Positions 1 through 8,890 of a stretch of 64,000 nucleotides of DNA are shown one piece after another. Position numbers and translations under genes: made by a program. The DNA is from Lentibacillus amyloliquefaciens (lineage in GTDB: Bacteria; Bacillota; Bacilli; Bacillales; Amphibacillaceae). The stretch covers positions 2,232,001 to 2,296,000 of the forward strand of contig NZ_CP013862.1 of assembly GCF_001307805.1 (NCBI RefSeq), in the 5' to 3' direction. The notes beneath the pieces were generated by a model. It was not told the DNA's origin. It did no database searches and saw nothing but the letters and a program-made list of their open reading frames with translations. Within the stretch, counting starts at the first letter, position 1. Each line of letters begins with the position of its first letter.

Positions 1-1107
1 CGTGATAAACTGATGTTCCGGATTCTGGAAGACAAAACCCATCCGCTTCCGCAGGTCGTTCTCCTGCCATTTTCCAAGCGGGTGATCAAACATAGAGATA
101 TCCCCTTTTTCCGGTTCCAGAAGTCCGGCCAACAGCTGAAGAAGGGTAGATTTTCCCGCTCCGTTCTCTCCGGCAACGGCAATAAACTCTCCGCCATGAA
201 CATCCATATTCACGTTCTTCAACACGCTTTGTTTGCCGTGGGAAAAGGACAAATCACGGACTGAAAGCACGTTTTCACGCGATTGCATGCCCCAATTCCA
301 TTTTTCCCGAAATGCAGGGGTGCTTGAGTATTCTCCTGGTAAAAAGACGCCTTCCTGTTCCAGTAGCTGCTTTTGTTCCGAGAACAGCCGATCTGGCGTG
401 TCATCGGCCAGAAGTTTCCCATCACGGCCGAGCACCAATACTCGTTCGATCAACCGGAGCCATTCCTCTGCTTGATGCTCAATAATCAGAACTGACATCT
501 TCTGTTCCTCCTGAATCTCCTCCACGAGCTTGACAAAATCCAGACTTGATATCGGATCCAGATTCGCTGTTGGTTCATCCAGAATCAGCAAGCCCGGTTC
601 AAGCAGAAGCACGGCAGCGAGGGCGATCTTTTGTTTCTGACCACCCGACAGCTCATGGATGTTGTGCTGATTAAAGCCTTCCATTCCAACAGCTCTCAGC
701 GCCGATTCAATTCTACTGCGAATATCGGAAGCGGGGATCTTTCTATTTTCCAGCGTGAACGCCAGCTCATCTTCAACCGTAATCATGCAAAACTGGCTTT
801 CCGGATCCTGAAAAACAATACCGATTTCCTGTGTCAGCTCCCCCGTCTCATATTCCTGAATATGTCTCCCGAGGAAAAAGATATCCCCGGAAGACGTTCC
901 TTCCACGGCTTCCGGATATAAACCGTTGAGACAAAGAGCCAGACTGCTTTTACCTGAGCCGCTTGCTCCCATCAAAAGCGTTACTTCATTTTGGTTCAGT
1001 TTAAAGTCAAGACGATCGAACAAGCGCTGTTCATCGATATCCTCATAGGAAAAGGAAAAATTACACACCTCTATTATCGGCTTCTGCCGTCCCTTAAGCA
1101 CTTTCAT
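1..1107 (-). CDS. ykoD: ECF transporter duplicated ATPase YkoD (partial, runs off the left edge)
   Basis: Energy-coupling subunit of a thiamine/hydroxymethylpyrimidine ECF-type importer: it hydrolyses ATP on the cytoplasmic face to drive the membrane subunits. The reading frame is open from an ATG at 1107 to the window edge. Two ABC domains are visible: a first Walker A (GASGSGKSS, near residue 50) followed by a Q-loop (VFQDPESQF), and a second Walker A (GENGAGKST) near 160, which marks the tandem-ATPase YkoD/CbiO type. The start lies inside the end of ykoE, so the two are translationally coupled. The C-terminal part and probably ykoC lie outside the window. Identification rests on motifs and the ykoFED order. 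Confidence 0.88.
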   Translation of the reverse strand, partial: MKVLKGRQKPIIEVCNFSFSYEDIDEQRLFDRLDFKLNQNEVTLLMGASGSGKSSLALCLNGLYPEAVEGTSSGDIFFLGRHIQEYETGELTQEIGIVFQDPESQFCMITVEDELAFTLENRKIPASDIRSRIESALRAVGMEGFNQHNIHELSGGQKQKIALAAVLLLEPGLLILDEPTANLDPISSLDFVKLVEEIQEEQKMSVLIIEHQAEEWLRLIERVLVLGRDGKLLADDTPDRLFSEQKQLLEQEGVFLPGEYSSTPAFREKWNWGMQSRENVLSVRDLSFSHGKQSVLKNVNMDVHGGEFIAVAGENGAGKSTLLQLLAGLLEPEKGDISMFDHPLGKWQENDLRKRMGFVFQNPEHQFIT

Positions 1108-1699
1108 ATTTCCGCTTCCTCTGCAATTCTTTACCTAATGCATAGCCTCGGAGCACACCGGTCTGCGCGAGCTGATCACTGAGCCATTTGCCAAGAACAC
1201 CCGAAATCAAAGCGGCACTGATAATCCGTACGATCAATGTTGAGACAATCAGCCATGGTGCCAAAGCAATCATCCCGGCAGAATACAAATGCCAGGCAAA
1301 ACTGACCACAGCAGTAGATATACCGGATAATACGAGAACCCGCAGGCGATAATCCTTCCAACCGGTCAGGGCGAAAGCGAGCTCTGCTCCTGCCCCTTGA
1401 ATGGCAGCGGAAAGAAGCAATCCGGGTCCCGCCGCTGACCCAAGCAGAACCTCGACGATTCCCGCAATGAATTCAGCAGTAAAGGCAACCCCAGGCTTCC
1501 GCAGAATGTAAGCAGCCATTATGGCGACTATGAACCAAACACCATAGATGACTTCATAGCCAAACGGTGCCAGACCGAATGGTGCCAGGATATTGCGAAC
1601 ACCTTCACCAACCAGAAAAAACACTAAATAGATAACCCCAAAGACCACACCTAAAATCGACATCAGGACAATTTCTTTCAATTTCCACTGCTTAGTCAT
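1094..1699 (-). CDS. ykoE: ECF transporter substrate-binding membrane protein YkoE
   Basis: Membrane S-component thought to recognise a thiamine precursor (hydroxymethylpyrimidine) for the YkoEDC importer. The 201-residue protein is strongly hydrophobic with about five or six membrane segments, begins with a short charged leader (MTKQWKLKEIV) and ends with a basic tail, as in the YkoE family. It has a strong AAGGAGGAG ribosome-binding site. It sits 12 bp after ykoF and overlaps ykoD by 14 bp. The whole group is downstream of a TPP riboswitch, which supports the thiamine assignment. Confidence 0.9.
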   Translation of the reverse strand: MTKQWKLKEIVLMSILGVVFGVIYLVFFLVGEGVRNILAPFGLAPFGYEVIYGVWFIVAIMAAYILRKPGVAFTAEFIAGIVEVLLGSAAGPGLLLSAAIQGAGAELAFALTGWKDYRLRVLVLSGISTAVVSFAWHLYSAGMIALAPWLIVSTLIVRIISAALISGVLGKWLSDQLAQTGVLRGYALGKELQRKRKYESA

Positions 1700-1711
1700 A
1701 AGGTCTCCTCC

Positions 1712-2305
1712 TTAAGCCTTATTGGACGGACTGTTTGCTGAAATGGTAAATGACATGGTGACATGGGAAACCTTCTCCTGCACACTGTCAAAAGATTGAT
1801 GCAGCGCCTCAAAAATAGCTTTCACATCGCCATCAAGCCTCGTCGCATAATGATCAGCACTCACTTCAACATTGCGGTGTTTTGACAAATCAATCTGTTC
1901 ATAGATTGCCTCCATATAATCCGCTCTCCCCATCGGATAAAGGGAAAATTTACAGCCTGCTTTCCGGTATAGTTCATTTAATTTTGTTTCATTCACCGGT
2001 GCATCCGCTTCATCCATATAGGAATCCGCTTCCGTATCTCCCGGACAACCAATGGAAAACGTGCCGCTCATCGCGACATGCTCTCCTGTTTTGGCCGCGT
2101 GCAAGAAAAGCGCCTTGGTCACATCGAAAACATGCACCATTTTTCCGCGTACACACGTACTCACGTCATCCGTATCCTTCCAAACCTTCGACGTGTCCAC
2201 CTCTTCCAGCGCTCCCAAAATAATATCAACGAACTTGTCACTCATCGGAAACAGTGTGAACTGACATCCTGCGAGTCTGCTTGTTCCGCAGCTATTACTC
2301 GTCAT
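1712..2305 (-). CDS. ykoF: Thiamine/HMP-binding protein YkoF
   Basis: Soluble protein of the YkoF family, which binds thiamine or hydroxymethylpyrimidine and belongs to the ykoFEDC uptake operon. It is built from two similar halves: CQFTLFPMSDKFVDIIL near residue 14 and CKFSLYPMGRADYMEAI near residue 115 are clear internal repeats, matching the tandem ACT-like fold of the family. I chose the ATG at 2305 because an AGGAGGAGG ribosome-binding site sits 6 nt upstream; the open frame extends 22 codons further into the riboswitch terminator and is not likely translated. Length (197 aa) fits the family. Confidence 0.9.
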   Translation of the reverse strand: MTSNSCGTSRLAGCQFTLFPMSDKFVDIILGALEEVDTSKVWKDTDDVSTCVRGKMVHVFDVTKALFLHAAKTGEHVAMSGTFSIGCPGDTEADSYMDEADAPVNETKLNELYRKAGCKFSLYPMGRADYMEAIYEQIDLSKHRNVEVSADHYATRLDGDVKAIFEALHQSFDSVQEKVSHVTMSFTISANSPSNKA

Positions 2306-2333
2306 ATTTCTCCTCCTCCTTGATTTTTTAATC

Positions 2334-2364
2334 AAAAAAACTGCACTCCCGAGGGAATGCAGTT
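2334..2364 (-). terminator. Riboswitch-controlled intrinsic terminator
   Basis: Read on the minus strand, a hairpin of about ten base pairs (AACTGCATTCCC / GGGAGTGCAGTT, tiny CTCG loop) is followed by seven U. Its 5' arm can pair instead with the 3' strand of the riboswitch P1 stem (GAAGTGCAGTT), giving a ready antiterminator. Confidence 0.85.
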
Positions 2365-2403
2365 TGCACATATATCATAATCACGTTCATTAATCATACT
2401 GTG

Positions 2404-2515
2404 AACTGCACTTCCCCACGCTGGTATTATCCAGTTCGGGTTCAAAGGGTCAGATATGATATCCTCTCAGCCACCGCTTTCGGCAGCCCCCCTAGTGCGT
2501 ATCGGTTATGCAGTT
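2404..2515 (-). promoter_or_regulatory. TPP riboswitch (THI element)
   Basis: The minus strand shows the conserved THI-box blocks in order: ACTAGGGGGGCTGC, GGCTGAGAGG, ATATCTGACCCTTTGAACC, then CTGGATAATACCAGCG and GGGGAAG. The flanks AACTGCA and TGCAGTT extend P1. When TPP is bound, P1 forms and frees the terminator 5' arm, so ykoFED would be switched off by thiamine pyrophosphate. Confidence 0.96.
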
Positions 2516-2572
2516 TTCATGTAGCTTCATGATAATTAATTTTGCGAATTTTGTAAAGGGTTTTGTGCTACG

Positions 2573-3145
2573 TTATGCCACTTCTTTATGTGAAGCCGTT
2601 ATCAGTTTCGCCTGCAGCAGGCGTCTCCTTACGGTTATACCAATCAAGCTTGCCAGAAAAGCTTTTATCAATCCGACAGCTATAAATGGATATACACCTG
2701 CTGCAATTGCCGCATTCCAATTCAAATCCATAACAATTTTCAACTGTATAGTGCCAAAAATTAACGTAACAACCATTCCAACAATGTTCGCGATGAAAGC
2801 CATTGGTATCGTGAATTTTGTTTTCTCCAAGACGAGTCCAGTAAAATAGGCTGCTGCTATAAATCCGAATATGTATCCGCCGGACGGTCCTACCAGCACT
2901 TGTGGCCCTCCGCTAAATCCTGTGAACACCGGAAGACCTATAGCCCCTATCGCAGCATAAACAAACATTGCTATTGCTCCGTGACGGCTTCCAAGAACGG
3001 TTGCTGCAATACCAACAGCCAATGTTTGTCCACTTATTGGGATGAGAGGAAGCGGGATTTCTATCTGAGCCAGAATTGCTGTGACAGCAGCGAAAATAGA
3101 ACAGTTGATAAGTGATCTTAATTTTTTACTTTTTTCAGTCAACAT
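2573..3145 (-). CDS. bioY: Biotin transporter BioY
   Basis: Membrane substrate-binding component of biotin uptake. The 190-residue protein has about six hydrophobic segments and the family signature region around residues 28-90 (IPLPLIPISGQTLAVGIA, then GGPQVLVGPSGGYIFGF), which forms the biotin pocket in BioY proteins. The ATG has an AGGAG ribosome-binding site. It stands alone, without bioM/bioN genes, so it either works by itself or shares a general ECF module. It is read from a sigma-A promoter overlapped by a BirA-like operator and ends before the ykoF riboswitch, transcribed in the same direction. Confidence 0.93.
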   Translation of the reverse strand: MLTEKSKKLRSLINCSIFAAVTAILAQIEIPLPLIPISGQTLAVGIAATVLGSRHGAIAMFVYAAIGAIGLPVFTGFSGGPQVLVGPSGGYIFGFIAAAYFTGLVLEKTKFTIPMAFIANIVGMVVTLIFGTIQLKIVMDLNWNAAIAAGVYPFIAVGLIKAFLASLIGITVRRRLLQAKLITASHKEVA

Positions 3146-3181
3146 AATCAGCTCCTAATCCGTATCTTGTTTATTGATAGA

Positions 3182-3234
3182 ATTATATGTTGCACGGCTT
3201 TTAATGTCAACCGTATTTTAAATAAGGTTCACAT
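3182..3234 (-). promoter_or_regulatory. bioY promoter with BirA-type operator
   Basis: On the minus strand TTGACA, 17 nt and TATAAT form a near-consensus sigma-A promoter. The -35 lies within an imperfect palindrome (ATGTGAACC, 13 nt, GGTTGACAT) that matches the AACC/GGTT half-sites of BirA operators in Bacillales. Binding would block the promoter when biotin is plentiful. Confidence 0.8.
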
Positions 3235-3339
3235 TTAATCAACAATGTGAACATCCTACCCATTCGATACGCAGCTGAGTTATATATAGAATGCTTTTAA
3301 ATGTCATTGCAAGGCATGTTGCCCGTTAAAGCGAAAAAA

Positions 3340-3385
3340 AATAAACGAAGGGCTGTCCTTGTAAAAAAACAGCCCTTCGTTTATT
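3340..3385 (-). terminator. Intrinsic terminator after the deaminase gene
   Basis: A perfect 17-bp inverted repeat (AATAAACGAAGGGCTGT and its complement, 12-nt loop) with A/T-rich flanks lies just past the deaminase stop codon. It could work in both directions. Confidence 0.85.
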
Positions 3386-3402
3386 CCCATTGTGCACAAG
3401 AT

Positions 3403-4661
3403 TTAAGACAATAACGAAATGTTCATCGTTATTTTGGCAGGTTTCATTTGCACGATAATTTCGCCGTTTCGAATCGAATAAACGACAGGTGCTTGCGTGC
3501 GAATAGCTTCATACTCTGAAGTCGAATCAATAACGATCAGGTTCGCACTATTTCCTTCTTTCACACCATAATCGTCCGTCATGGCCATCGTTTTGGCGCC
3601 ATTTGTTGTTATCAGATCAAGTGCTGTTACGATATGGTCATAATCTGTCATGTGGCAGGCATGCAGTCCCGTGTCAACCACATCCATTAAATTGCCGTCA
3701 CCGAGCGGATACCATGGATCCATGATTGAATCCAAGCCAAAGCAGACATTGATATTCTCATTAAGCAGTTCCTTCACACGCGTTAACCCCCGCCGTACCG
3801 GATAACTGTCGAACCGCCCCTGTAAATGTAAGTTAGCTTTTGGCAGCGCAATGAAATGAATATTCGCCTTTTTCAGGATTTGGAAAAGTTTATACGTATA
3901 TGCATTATTATAGGAGCCCATTGCCGCTGTATGGCTGGCGGTTACACGGTCTTGCATTCCCATTCTAATCGTTTCGGCGGCAAGGGTTTCCAGATATCTG
4001 GCTTGTTCATCATCAATTTCATCGCAATGAATATCAATTAATTTATCATATTTCTTCGCAAGTTCAAGCGATTTTTTGATTGATTTAATGCCATCTTCAC
4101 GGGTTAATTCATAGTGAGGAATTCCCCCTACCACATCTGCGCCCATGTCGATTGCTTTTTCCAGCAGTTCTTCTCCTTCAGGATTGGTATACATACCTTC
4201 TTGCGGCAGGGCAACAAGTTGTATATCCATCCATGGCTTCATTTCCGCTTTCACTTCCAGCAATGCCTCTAAGCCTTTCAAGGTGGGATCACTCACATCG
4301 ACATGGGTGCGGACATGCTGAATACCGTGTTTCAATTGCATCTGGACTGCCTGCAATGCACGTTCCTTAATATCGTCTTTCGTTTCTTTTACGATTTGCC
4401 GTCGTTCAGCCCAAATTTCAATCCCTTCAAATACAGATCCTGACTTGTTCCATCTGGGTGTTCCGGCGGTCAGTGCGTAGTCCAAATGAATATGGGGTTC
4501 TACATAAGGGGCAGTACAAGTTTACCCTCCAAATCAATCACAGTTTCGTCCGCAGTTTCACTTATATTGCCGGCCGGTTTTATACTTTGAATTTGACCGG
4601 ATTGAAGTGTTATATCCCTTAATCCTTCTTCTTTATACAGTTTTGCATTCTTTAATAGCAT
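3403..4661 (-). pseudogene. codA: Cytosine deaminase-like amidohydrolase, frameshifted near the N-terminus
   Basis: An amidohydrolase of the cytosine deaminase/isoguanine deaminase family, which converts cytosine to uracil with a metal ion. The first 56 codons start at ATG 4661 after a GGAGAG site and run into a stop; the remaining frame carries EPHIHLDYAL (metal-binding HxH), HVRTHVDV, IDIHCDE, ASHTAAMG and LDSIMDPWYPLGDG. Adding one C to the C4 run at 4508-4511 joins both parts into a continuous protein of about 419 residues, the normal family length. The HxH motif lies before any likely start in the second frame, so the sequence as given would not make active enzyme. A homopolymer sequencing error is equally possible. 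Confidence 0.85.
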
Positions 4662-4754
4662 TTAACCATCTCTCCTTCTCACTTAGCACATTTATCATAT
4701 CAAATAAGGTAAATTAAATGTAGTTTCAGCGGCCATATGTGTGTGAACGTGTCT

Positions 4755-4789
4755 CGAGGGAGGTTATGATATCATGCCACCCTCCCTCG
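4755..4789 (-). terminator. Terminator-like hairpin after citM
   Basis: A perfect 9-bp inverted repeat, CGAGGGAGG with CCTCCCTCG, separated by 17 nt, sits 7 bp beyond the citM stop. It has no long U-run, so it may be a weak terminator or an mRNA-stabilising hairpin. Confidence 0.55.
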
Positions 4790-4796
4790 CTTTCTG

Positions 4797-6137
4797 TTAA
4801 ACGACGCCGATAAACACGGCAATGATTAATAGTACAATGCTCAGCCCCCATAACCACGGGAGAGAATATTTGATATGACGCCCCATTTCCAAACCTGATA
4901 AACCAAGCGCCAGCCAAACCGCCGGTGCCAGCGGGCTGACAAATGTCCCGACGATATTGCCAATAATCATTGCATATGCTGTCGATAAGGTAGCTGTGCC
5001 GAATCCTGCGGCAATCTGTTCAACTACCGGGAGCAGTGCAAAATAATACGCATCTGTGCTTAGCAATAAATCAAACGGCACTCCCAAGACTCCAATAAAC
5101 AGATGCAAATATGGTCCAACAGTTTCAGGCATAACTGAAACGACATCCTCTGCTATTGCATTCAGCATGCCTGTCCCTGTCAGAATCCCCAAAAATGAGC
5201 CGGCAGCGAGAATAATCGTTGCCATTGTCAGGGCACTTGAGGCATGTGCCTTGATTCTTTCGGTTTGATCTTTCATGTTTGGGTAATTGATTGGCAGTAT
5301 AATACTGACCCCGAGCATAAATGCAAAGCCGGCTGGAATGATTCCGGATACTAATAATGCAACAACACCCACTGCAATGATTGCGTTTACCCAAATTAAT
5401 TTCGGACGTGCAAGGGAGCTTTCAGTGAAAGAAGCTTTCACATCCTCTTCAGTTAACTCACCCGGTGTCTCCTCAAGCGCAGCTGCAGACTCCTGGAGAA
5501 CCGCCTGATTCCCAAATTGTTCGGTGATTTTCCGTTTTTCCCTATACCCAAGCAATACTGCTAAACCGATCATCAATACCATCCCAATGACTTGCACGGG
5601 TATAAGCGGATACCATAATTCCGTAACATCCATACTTAGAACAGAAGCAGTTCGTCCCAAAGGGCCCGCCCATGGGGTCATATTCATGATGGCAGCACTC
5701 CCGGCAATTAAGAGAAGCAGCAGATATGGACTCATTTTCAACCGCTTATATAACGGAAGCATCGCCGGAATGGTAATCAGAAATGTTGATGCACCGGAAC
5801 CATCCATTTGAGCAACTGCCGCAATCAGCACAGTAGCTACACTTACTGCAATGATATTCCCTTTGGAAAGCGCAATCATTTTATTGATTAAAGGATCAAA
5901 AAGGCCGGCATCCTGCATGATACCAAAGAACAGAATTGCAAAAATAAACATGATTGCAACATCGATCACTGAATCCATTCCCTGGTTAAAAAACTCACCG
6001 ATTTCACTCAAACCAAAACCGGCAGCAAACGCACCCAGCACCGGTATTAAAACCATGGCAATGATAGGTGAGACTTTTCCCTTGATGAGTAAAATGACAA
6101 TTGTCAGTATCGTAGCAAATCCGATTAAACTTAACAC
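4797..6137 (-). CDS. citM: CitMHS-family citrate-metal transporter
   Basis: A membrane carrier that takes up citrate complexed with a divalent metal. The 446-residue protein has about 12 hydrophobic segments and the family signatures QMDGSGASTFLITIPAMLPLYKRL near residue 110, MTPWAGPLGRTA near 155 and DLLLSTDAYYFALLPV near 360. It starts with GTG after an AAAGGAAG site. It lies directly downstream of citS/citT in the same direction, as expected for a target of that two-component system, and has a cre site upstream. The substrate could be another tricarboxylate, or the protein could be the paralogue CitH, since sequence alone does not separate these. Confidence 0.88.
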   Translation of the reverse strand: MLSLIGFATILTIVILLIKGKVSPIIAMVLIPVLGAFAAGFGLSEIGEFFNQGMDSVIDVAIMFIFAILFFGIMQDAGLFDPLINKMIALSKGNIIAVSVATVLIAAVAQMDGSGASTFLITIPAMLPLYKRLKMSPYLLLLLIAGSAAIMNMTPWAGPLGRTASVLSMDVTELWYPLIPVQVIGMVLMIGLAVLLGYREKRKITEQFGNQAVLQESAAALEETPGELTEEDVKASFTESSLARPKLIWVNAIIAVGVVALLVSGIIPAGFAFMLGVSIILPINYPNMKDQTERIKAHASSALTMATIILAAGSFLGILTGTGMLNAIAEDVVSVMPETVGPYLHLFIGVLGVPFDLLLSTDAYYFALLPVVEQIAAGFGTATLSTAYAMIIGNIVGTFVSPLAPAVWLALGLSGLEMGRHIKYSLPWLWGLSIVLLIIAVFIGVV

Positions 6138-6218
6138 GGAATCTTCCTTTCTTTCATGCTGTTAAGTTTCCCCTGTCACTAGCTTCACTCCCTTTGGAGA
6201 ATGTTCAAACGATTTATG

Positions 6219-6232
6219 TGAAAACGCTAGCA
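6219..6232 (-). promoter_or_regulatory. Catabolite-responsive element (cre) upstream of citM
   Basis: TGAAAACGCTAGCA matches the CcpA cre consensus TGWAANCGNTNWCA at all but one position. It lies 82 bp upstream of the citM start, so glucose repression of citrate uptake is likely, as known for B. subtilis citM. Confidence 0.72.
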
Positions 6233-6274
6233 AACTACAGAAGAAAAATATTATTTTGATTAATAAACAAATTA

Positions 6275-6302
6275 GCACGAAAAAAAAGAAGGTTAAACCT
6301 TC
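6275..6302 (-). terminator. Intrinsic terminator of citST
   Basis: On the minus strand a short hairpin (AGAAGG, TTTAA loop, CCTTCT) is followed by eight U, 30 bp after the citT stop codon. Confidence 0.8.
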
Positions 6303-6331
6303 TCATGATAAGTTATTTATTTTTTATATTA

Positions 6332-7048
6332 TTAATTTTGTTCATAAGTTTCACGATGCATGTACTCGCGTTCCGGTCTCCCGACACTTCCATATTTTAA
6401 TCGGGTATGAATCACCTTGGCAGACACTAAATACTCCAAGTAGCGGCGGGCCGTTGATCGGCTTGTCCCAATCTGTTTGCTCAAGTCTACAGCAGTGATC
6501 CCTTTTTGCTTATTAGATTTCAAAAGATCAGTGATATCATTCAATGTGATCGGATCAATACCCTTGGGCAAACTTGCATTTGTGCCGCCGAAATGAGCCG
6601 GGTCATGAATACCTGTAATAGAATCAATCTCATCCTGTTCCAAAACGTCTTTCGCGGTAAAAAATCTCATGTGCTGCTTATATCGTTTCAGAGACTTTGC
6701 AAAACGGTCGGCATCCACCGGTTTTACTATATAGTCAAAGGCCCCGCCCCGCAAAGCTTCAATTATGGCTTTCGTCTCGTTGGCAGCAGTAACAGGAATA
6801 ATATCCACGTCATGATAATGGTGACGGATCTGCCACAGCAGCTCCATCCCTTTTACATCAGGAATGTAAATATCAAGCAAGATCAGTTGCGGCCTCGTGC
6901 GGCAATTTTTTAGATATGTCAGTGCCTCCTCACCTGTCTTAACCATTTTATCAACCAAATAGCCCTCAATCTTTTCAACATTTTGCCGATTTATATCTGC
7001 AATCCGAAAATCATCTTCAATAATAAGAACATGTATATAATCACTCAT
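6332..7048 (-). CDS. citT: CitT/DcuR-type response regulator
   Basis: Transcription activator of a citrate- or dicarboxylate-responsive two-component system. It has an N-terminal receiver domain with acidic pair IIEDD near residue 10, phospho-acceptor Asp in LILLDIYIPD near 55 and conserved Lys in IVKPVDADRF near 105. A C-terminal helix-turn-helix (TAVDLSKQIGTSRSTARRYLEYL, about 185-210) follows. I chose ATG 7048: GGAGG lies 8 nt upstream and inside the end of citS, so the two genes overlap by 8 bp and are coupled. The nearest downstream gene, citM, is the probable target. Confidence 0.87.
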   Translation of the reverse strand: MSDYIHVLIIEDDFRIADINRQNVEKIEGYLVDKMVKTGEEALTYLKNCRTRPQLILLDIYIPDVKGMELLWQIRHHYHDVDIIPVTAANETKAIIEALRGGAFDYIVKPVDADRFAKSLKRYKQHMRFFTAKDVLEQDEIDSITGIHDPAHFGGTNASLPKGIDPITLNDITDLLKSNKQKGITAVDLSKQIGTSRSTARRYLEYLVSAKVIHTRLKYGSVGRPEREYMHRETYEQN

Positions 7049-8695
7049 CAATGTTGCCTCCATTTTTAGGTATAATCATGACAAAACAAGCACCGCCCAT
7101 TTCCCCTTCTTCCAGCATGATTTCACCCCCCGCTTGACGGACAATATGCCGGCTCAAGGCAAGCCCCGTTCCCCCATTTTCCTTTTCTTTTGTGGAGTAT
7201 CCCTGCTCAAAAATATACGTTGCATCCTCCTCGGTAATACCAGGACCGGAATCATCCACCTCCATCACAACGTCATCTCCCAAATCCGTGAAAAAGATGG
7301 TTATTTGCTTTTCCTCTTCCTGATTATGTTTGACTGACTCGATTGCATTTTCAAGCATATTGCCAAGACCGGTAATCAAGGCCTCCTGTTTGATGCCATG
7401 ATATTGATGATTAAGCTGACTGTCCGGATGAATGGATATATCGATCGCCAGTTCATTCCCCTGATTGATTTTACCTTGCAACATCCCCTGCACCACAGGA
7501 TCTGCTACATTCTGTGTCAAAAAATGGGAGCGCTCCTGCTGAATATTTCTTTCTTTTTTAATAAAGTCGATAGCTTGCTGGTATTGATTTAATTGAAGCA
7601 AACCAAGAATCGTATAGAGTTTGTTGGAAAATTCATGGGTTTGAGCCCGCTGCGTATTCGCATACTGTTTAATTTGCTGAAGCTCACGTGTGACATGCTC
7701 CATTTCTGTTTTTCTGCGGAATGTGGACACAGCCCCGCAATCGTTCCTTCTCTGTACACAGGCACCTGGTTTATCAGAACAATTGATTCTCCAAGTATCA
7801 TTTCCTTGTCATACCGGCTTTCACCGTTTTCCAAAACGTCAGAGAAAGCAGTATGGGGCAACAATTCACTGATTGGCTTGCCCGCGTAATCACCCGTTTG
7901 TTGCGTCTCATTAAACAAAATGTCGTTAGCAGCTTTATTCATCATGGTTATAATTCCCTCATTATCAACAGCTATCATGCCTTCATGGGTCGACTGCATA
8001 ATCGCTTCTTTTTGCAGCAATAAATCAGAAATTTCCTCCGGTTCCATATTAGACAATAATTTTTTGATGTAGCCGGCAATAAAAATCGCACCTGCAATGC
8101 CTAATAAAACAACTGCCAACAAGGTGATCCATAGTGATTGGCTCTGTTTCGCTATGATACTCTGGACATCTTCATTAAGAAAACCGACGGACACGACACC
8201 GATAATATCTCCCGATTCACTCAGAACCGGTACCTTTCCGCGAATTGACAGTCCGAGTGACCCAGTACTGCGAGACACATATTCTTCCCCGTCCTGCAAC
8301 GCACGTTCATTGTCCCCGCCTATCATTTCCTCCCCGATCCTTTCCTGATTCGGATGGGAATAACGAATGCCATCTCTGTTTCCGACAACGATGAACTCTG
8401 CACCTGTTTCATCCCGAATGGGTGCTACTGTTTCCTGGATGACAGAAGCCGGGTCCTCCAATTGGAACGCCGCTCTTACTTCCGGTATTTCGGCAACACT
8501 CCGGGCAACACTTAACGCACGTTTCCCCACCTGGTCTTCAATTGTATTTGAAATAAATGAATGCAAAAACCCTGCGAAAACGATAAAGATACCAACAATC
8601 AGCAAACTGATTAGACCGATCATTTTTACATTCAAATTAAATTTGATATTTGGGGTAGAATTTCTCTTGTTAGATTGCTTTTGAGAATGAGTCAT
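7041..8695 (-). pseudogene. citS: CitS/DcuS-type sensor histidine kinase, frameshifted
   Basis: Sensor kinase that would detect extracellular citrate or a related acid. From ATG 8695 (AAGGAG site) the first frame holds a membrane segment (about 25-47), an extracytoplasmic sensor domain, a second membrane segment (about 195-215) and a PAS domain (about 230-310). It then goes out of frame at a C4 run (7733-7736 on the plus strand). The next frame continues with STFRRKTEMEHV, the H-box helix RAQTHEFSNKLYTILGLLQL, N-box NMLENAIES, DDSGPGI and GTGLALSRHIV. One extra base restores a 551-residue kinase. As written the sensor is cut off from the catalytic part, which has no good start of its own. Confidence 0.85.
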
Positions 8696-8809
8696 GCTGA
8701 GCTCTCCTTCATTCACGACAAACCGGCGGAAGTGATAGAATATGGAAGTCCCGATTGTATTGTTCAAGAATCCCTATTGCCCATGAATAACGCTACTTTT
8801 TTCTACTCT

Positions 8810-8838
8810 ATTATAAAAGGATGAGGGCAGTATGTCAC
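8810..8838 (-). promoter_or_regulatory. Sigma-A promoter of citST
   Basis: On the minus strand GTGACA, 17 nt and TATAAT lie about 115 bp upstream of the citS start. Confidence 0.62.
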
Positions 8839-8890
8839 CTTTACGAAAGAGAAAGCAATAAACCTTCCGCGTTTTTTTACATAATGAATC

